Below, piece by piece: positions 6,285-9,194 of a DNA stretch of 9,194 nt. Position numbers and translations under genes: made by a program. The DNA is taken from NCBI GenBank assembly GCA_036297385.1, contig JAXJLD010000142.1, positions 1-9,194 of the forward strand, read 5' to 3'. This stretch comes from Ventricola sp036297385. Lineage in GTDB: Bacteria > Bacillota > Clostridia > Christensenellales > Aristaeellaceae. The notes under the pieces are model-generated. The model was not told the origin of the DNA, did not search any database, and was given only the letters and a program-made list of their open reading frames with translations. Each line of letters begins with the position of its first letter. Position 1 is the stretch's first letter.

Positions 6285-6312
6285 GAACCGTGTAAAGAAA
6301 GGAAACAGAACG

Positions 6313-7752
6313 ATGAAAGAATGGGCGATCAGGCTGAGGGCATCACTGCTGGCGCTGGCAGCCAATCCCGGCGCACTGGTGCTGGCGACATTCATGGTAT
6401 CGGGTATGTTTACGCCGGGCGTTCTGGGCGCATGGCGCAGCGTGATCGAGGTCAATGTGCTGCTCCCGTGGGGGCTGGCGCTGTGCCTGCTGCGGCTGTA
6501 CCGCGCGGTACACGCCGGGGCGCTGCGCCGCGATGTCTGTGCGCTGCTGGCGCTGTTTGCGTGGATGGTCGTTCCGTTCGCGTGGCGCTTTGGCCCGACG
6601 GCGACCCATGTGAACACCTGGCAGAACTTCGGCATTGTGTTTTTTGGCATCTATGCCATGGTGACGGAGACGGATGAAGCGCTTTTCCGGCGGCAGCTCC
6701 GCACGACGCTGGCGCTGTTTGCGGCGGTCTCGGCGGTCTTTGCCGGGGCGCTGCTGTACTGTGCGCTGACGGCGCAGACCTTCTTTGCCGAAGGGGAGTT
6801 TGGGTTCGGCGTCTATCAGCAGGCGCAGCTCTGCGCTGCGCAGCATTACAATGCGACGGGGATGCTCGCCATGTGCGGCACATTCCTGTGCATGGCGGGT
6901 GCGGCGCTGCACCATCGGCCTGCTGTTCGCCTGCTGCACGCCATTCCGGCGCTGATGCTGGCGCTGGTGGTCATCCTCACCCAGAGCCGCACGGCGCGTT
7001 ATTCGCTGCTGATTGGGCTGGGTGCGGGCGTATACGGTGCACTGGCGGTGCGCAAATGGCATCCGCGCACATGGGTTCGTCATGCGGCGGGTATGCTGGC
7101 GGGCCTTGTGGTGATGGCGGGCGGCTATGCGGCGGCAAACGGCATCACCCATGCTGCACTGGTGCATTACGCGAAGGTCAGCGCTGGTCAGAATGCGATT
7201 GCCGTCATTGTTCCCTCGGCGCAGGCCGAAGAAATTGAAACGCCGGAGACGGTGGAGCAACCGGAAGCTGTGCAGGCGCGCGGTGCGGGCGAAGGTACGT
7301 TTACCGGACGCACGGACGTGTGGAAGAACATTTTCGCCATGTGGAAGGCAAATCCCAAGCACTTCCTGATCGGCAACGGCGTGGGGCGCACGGGTCGCGA
7401 TATCCTCATCGGCACGCCGCTGGAGCATGGCGGCGCAAACATGGCGCACAATGCGTTCATTCAGTTTACGATGGATCACGGCCTGATCGGTACGCTGCTG
7501 CTGCTGGCGTTTGCGGCGACGATCTTCATGCCGCTGCTGCGTGCGTTTATGGCGGCGCAGGGCGAGATGAGCGGCGTTGGACGGATCATGGTCATGCTGA
7601 TTGTGGCGTGCCTGATGACGGCGATGATGGAGAATGAGCCGCTCAATGCCATGCGCCCGTGTAATGTGGTGCTGTTCTATGCGCTGGCCTGCGCGGCGCA
7701 TATCGGCGGGCGGAAAGCGGAGATAGAATCCCATATTCAGCCCGTGGAATGA
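6313..7752 (+). CDS. O-antigen ligase / polysaccharide polymerase-like membrane protein
   Basis: The 479 aa product is a multi-pass membrane protein (about 11-12 hydrophobic segments by eye) of the Wzy_C/O-antigen ligase (PF04932) type, which join or polymerise lipid-linked glycans on the outer face of the membrane. Family marks are the Arg-containing TQSRTAR (223-229) before a TM, and a large extracytoplasmic region (about 280-388) with GRTDVW (332-337), NPKHFLIGNGVG (347-358) and AHNAFIQF (378-385), whose His379 is in the usual catalytic-loop position. An acidic low-complexity stretch (305-322) sits in that loop. The ATG at 6313 follows AAAGGA by nine bases; an in-frame TTG at 6283 lies inside the terminator T-run and is unlikely. 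No glycosyltransferase or flippase genes are adjacent, so the substrate is unknown. It starts 28 bases after a strong terminator with no visible promoter. Confidence 0.8.
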   Translation: MKEWAIRLRASLLALAANPGALVLATFMVSGMFTPGVLGAWRSVIEVNVLLPWGLALCLLRLYRAVHAGALRRDVCALLALFAWMVVPFAWRFGPTATHVNTWQNFGIVFFGIYAMVTETDEALFRRQLRTTLALFAAVSAVFAGALLYCALTAQTFFAEGEFGFGVYQQAQLCAAQHYNATGMLAMCGTFLCMAGAALHHRPAVRLLHAIPALMLALVVILTQSRTARYSLLIGLGAGVYGALAVRKWHPRTWVRHAAGMLAGLVVMAGGYAAANGITHAALVHYAKVSAGQNAIAVIVPSAQAEEIETPETVEQPEAVQARGAGEGTFTGRTDVWKNIFAMWKANPKHFLIGNGVGRTGRDILIGTPLEHGGANMAHNAFIQFTMDHGLIGTLLLLAFAATIFMPLLRAFMAAQGEMSGVGRIMVMLIVACLMTAMMENEPLNAMRPCNVVLFYALACAAHIGGRKAEIESHIQPVE

Positions 7753-7771
7753 TGTTGTTTAACTTCATCCG

Positions 7772-7811
7772 GCGCGAAGCGAAGAAGGGGTTTGGGGATG
7801 AAATCCCCAAG
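7772..7811 (+). repeat. GCGAAGC / TTTGGGGA repeat, copy A
   Basis: The first 27 bases match 7949-7975 with one mismatch (G/A), and the unit then folds as TTGGGGAT-GAA-ATCCCCAA (7792-7810), an 8 bp stem. A second small hairpin, TTGGGC-GGCA-GCCCAA (7817-7832), follows directly and may be part of the same repeat. Confidence 0.7.
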
Positions 7812-7863
7812 CGGGTTTGGGCGGCAGCCCAACGTATCCCCATAAGGCGAAGCCGTTTAAGTC

Positions 7864-7897
7864 AAGCCGTCAGGGAGCGAAGCGTTACCTGACGGGG
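7864..7897 (+). repeat. 34 bp REP-like hairpin repeat, copy 2
   Basis: Same orientation as 15-48 and identical except for one loop base. The stem is CCGTCAGG (7867-7874) with CCTGACGG (7888-7895). Two near-identical copies about 7.8 kb apart at gene ends suggest a multi-copy family in this genome. Confidence 0.8.
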
Positions 7898-7948
7898 GAT
7901 AGCAGATAGCTGCTTTTAATGGGAAATGGCCTTGCTGTGCTTTATAAC

Positions 7949-7998
7949 GCGCGAAGCAAAGAAGGGGTTTGGGGAGTATTTTCCCCAAGCCCCTTCTT
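7949..7998 (+). repeat. GCGAAGC / TTTGGGGA repeat, copy B, with a 17 bp hairpin
   Basis: The left part repeats copy A. Here the arm extends into a 17 bp stem (7959-7975 with 7982-7998) with one mismatch (a G-U pair in RNA) and a 6-base loop. It lies 33 bases past the AEC transporter stop on the minus strand and could serve as terminator or mRNA 3' end for both converging genes, although no clean T-run follows on either strand. Confidence 0.65.
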
Positions 7999-8031
7999 CA
8001 CGTTTTCGATTCTTCTTTGTTTTGCCGCGGG

Positions 8032-8967
8032 TCAGGCGGCGATGCTGAACGCCGCGACGAATACGAACAGCAGCACTGCCAGCACCGTACCCATGGAGAG
8101 CGTGGTGGAGACGTACTCGCCGTCCTCCTTGAGATCGGCATAGAGCGGAATGATGAACGGCGCGGGCAGCGTGTATTGCAGCATCAGCGCCAGCAGAAGC
8201 AGCCGGTCATAGGGGATGATGGCAAAGAGCGTGAGGGATACCAGCGCAAACACACCTGCCATGACCGCAAGGCGCAGCCCCAGCGTGACGGCGACGGGCT
8301 TTATCAGGCGGCGGCTCACGCGGAGCTGGTAGCCCACCACCAGCAGAATCAGCGCGGAGGTCGGCGCGGTGATGAAGGAGATGAGCGACATGAGCACCGT
8401 ACCTAAGCCTGTCGGCGCGATGGCCTTGTATACACCCAGTGCGCCCAGCACGATGCCCAGCAGCATACCGATGCAGGCTTTGTTGGTCAGCATATTGGCA
8501 AGCATCGCCTTGGGGGACATATGCCCGCCCTCGGCGCTCTTGAGCGCGGCAAGGAACACGGTGTAGGCAAACATCGTCTGGCCGATATCCACCATGGCAT
8601 AGGTGGCGGTATTTTCCTGTCCGGCGATGAGTGCAAAGAGCGCATAGCCCAGCATACCGCCTTCAAACGAGGTCATCAGCAGCGGCATAAAGCGGCCATA
8701 TGGCGCGACAAACCGGCGCAGCGCATAGCCTGCCAGCAGCGCAATCAGACAGCCGATGAACACCAGAACGAACACAAGCAGCAGCTTGCCGTCATATTGG
8801 GCGGTGAAGAACGCCTTGAACAGCACCACAGGCAGCAGCACGTCGCCAATGATGGCCTTGAGCCCGGCGTGGCGTTCGTCGTTGAGGAGACCGCGGGCGG
8901 CGCACAGACGGCCCAGCAGGATCATCACCAGCACGGGCAGCACCATGGAAAGAATCTGCGTCATCAT
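8032..8967 (-). CDS. AEC family transporter (auxin efflux carrier-like, PF03547)
   Basis: The 311 aa product is almost wholly hydrophobic with about ten membrane segments in two halves, typical in length for bacterial AEC permeases. Family-like features are the N-terminal LPVLVMILLGRLCAARGLL, GDVLLPVVLFKAF (41-53) at a broken helix, FEGGMLGYALF (101-111), the central soluble stretch (143-160), and the C-terminal YTLPAPFIIPLYADL followed by STTLSMGTV (265-294). Members export or take up small organic acids such as malate or malonate; substrate cannot be inferred here and no metabolic partner is adjacent. The start is ATG 8967 (a second ATG follows at 8964); AGGG lies seven bases upstream. No convincing promoter was found upstream. 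It is a single gene converging on the O-antigen ligase-like gene. Confidence 0.85.
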   Translation of the reverse strand: MMTQILSMVLPVLVMILLGRLCAARGLLNDERHAGLKAIIGDVLLPVVLFKAFFTAQYDGKLLLVFVLVFIGCLIALLAGYALRRFVAPYGRFMPLLMTSFEGGMLGYALFALIAGQENTATYAMVDIGQTMFAYTVFLAALKSAEGGHMSPKAMLANMLTNKACIGMLLGIVLGALGVYKAIAPTGLGTVLMSLISFITAPTSALILLVVGYQLRVSRRLIKPVAVTLGLRLAVMAGVFALVSLTLFAIIPYDRLLLLALMLQYTLPAPFIIPLYADLKEDGEYVSTTLSMGTVLAVLLFVFVAAFSIAA

Positions 8968-9050
8968 GGGATATCCCTCATTCTTATGTTTTTTTCTTTG
9001 GGGGTGTTTATCCGGTTCTCTGTGAAAGGGATGCGGTTTGAAGAGGCGGG

Positions 9051-9111
9051 TGAGGTCTCCGTGTAGGAACCTCATCCGTCATTCCTGCCACCTCTCTCGC
9101 GGGGAAGGTTT
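9051..9111 (+). repeat. Degenerate palindromic intergenic repeat
   Basis: TGAGGT (9051-9056) pairs with ACCTCA (9069-9074), and a second imperfect hairpin runs from ACCT (9090-9093) to AGGT (9106-9109). The order CCTCATCCGTC, a short variable arm, CCACCT and GGGGAAGGTTT resembles a palindromic intergenic repeat I recall from Clostridia genomes; I cannot confirm that here. It lies upstream of the AEC gene. Confidence 0.45.
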
Positions 9112-9161
9112 CAACAACGCGGTTTCAATTTAAATGAAAGGGTTCGATGCAAAACCGTATA

Positions 9162-9194
9162 ATACTGTTTCCAAATTGAAAAGCCAAGCACTAA
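9162..9194 (-). repeat. 33 bp inverted repeat, right copy
   Basis: Perfect reverse complement of 50-82, ending at the last base of the window. A nearby AT-rich stretch (9123-9139) contains TTTCA and TGAAA arms around ATTTAAA. No gene is seen between the AEC start at 8967 and the window end. Confidence 0.8.

Larger units (their letters stand above)
7753..8031. other. Convergent intergenic region packed with hairpin repeats
   Basis: This 279-base region between two converging genes contains no credible gene. It has four hairpins in series (7792-7810, 7817-7832, 7867-7895, 7959-7998), a 27-base direct repeat with one mismatch, and GCGAAGC four times on the plus strand (7774, 7847, 7877, 7951). 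GGGGAT (7794-7799) could also pair with ATCCCC at 7836-7841, enclosing the second hairpin, which gives alternative folds. Confidence 0.75.

Noticed and set aside
6283..6312. Upstream TTG start for the O-antigen ligase-like gene
   Set aside because: It lies in the terminator T-run without a ribosome binding site; the ATG at 6313 has one.
6343..7734. 463-codon minus-strand frame opposite the O-antigen ligase-like gene
   Set aside because: Arg/His/Gln-rich shadow with no membrane or domain pattern; the plus strand has TM segments and family motifs.
7753..8031. CRISPR array
   Set aside because: Repeats are too few and irregularly spaced, and they fold into hairpins of differing size; no cas gene is nearby.
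8521..9066. Plus-strand frame opposite the AEC transporter
   Set aside because: Gln/His-rich antisense of a hydrophobic membrane protein, no supporting start signal.
50..9194. Composite transposon bounded by the 33 bp inverted repeats
   Set aside because: The interior is essential core chromosome with no transposase or integrase; no target-site duplication can be assessed because the right copy ends at the window edge.

Overview
The window looks like a 9.2 kb piece of a GC-rich chromosome from the Clostridia (Bacillota), probably a gut-type lineage. The evidence is the Gram-positive block rpmH-rnpA-yidD-yidC-jag, a signal-peptide-less clostridial-type YidC, strong GGAGG ribosome binding sites, TTG and GTG starts, and several families of short palindromic intergenic repeats. 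I cannot name a genus. The 33 bp inverted repeat lies exactly at the right edge and near the left edge, so the window may be a whole assembled contig that ends in dispersed repeats.

Layout from the left: a repeat-bearing end (1-154); rlmD (23S rRNA m5U methyltransferase) and pfkA (6-phosphofructokinase), both on the minus strand and apparently one transcription unit with a hairpin between them; a 327-base divergent promoter region with one promoter in each direction; the plus-strand operon rpmH (ribosomal protein L34), rnpA (RNase P protein), yidD, yidC (membrane insertase) and jag/khpB (KH-R3H RNA-binding protein), closed by a strong terminator; an O-antigen ligase/polymerase-like membrane protein; a 279-base intergenic region full of hairpin repeats; a convergent minus-strand AEC-family transporter; and a right end holding a degenerate palindromic repeat and the second copy of the 33 bp repeat.

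The central operon links translation and membrane biogenesis: L34 for the ribosome, the RNase P protein for tRNA 5' maturation, YidD and YidC for membrane protein insertion, and Jag, which is classically encoded beside YidC. Neither dnaA/oriC nor mnmE/mnmG, the usual neighbours, is present; pfkA and a polysaccharide-type gene take their places. YidC has an insert of about 90 residues in an extracytoplasmic loop. Jag is about twice the length of the Bacillus protein because of a charged Lys-Glu-Pro-Ala linker and a basic tail.

I found no convincing new multi-gene system. The most unusual material is the layered short-repeat content (33 bp inverted repeat, 34 bp hairpin repeat, 27 bp direct repeat with GCGAAGC motifs) and the expansions in YidC and Jag.
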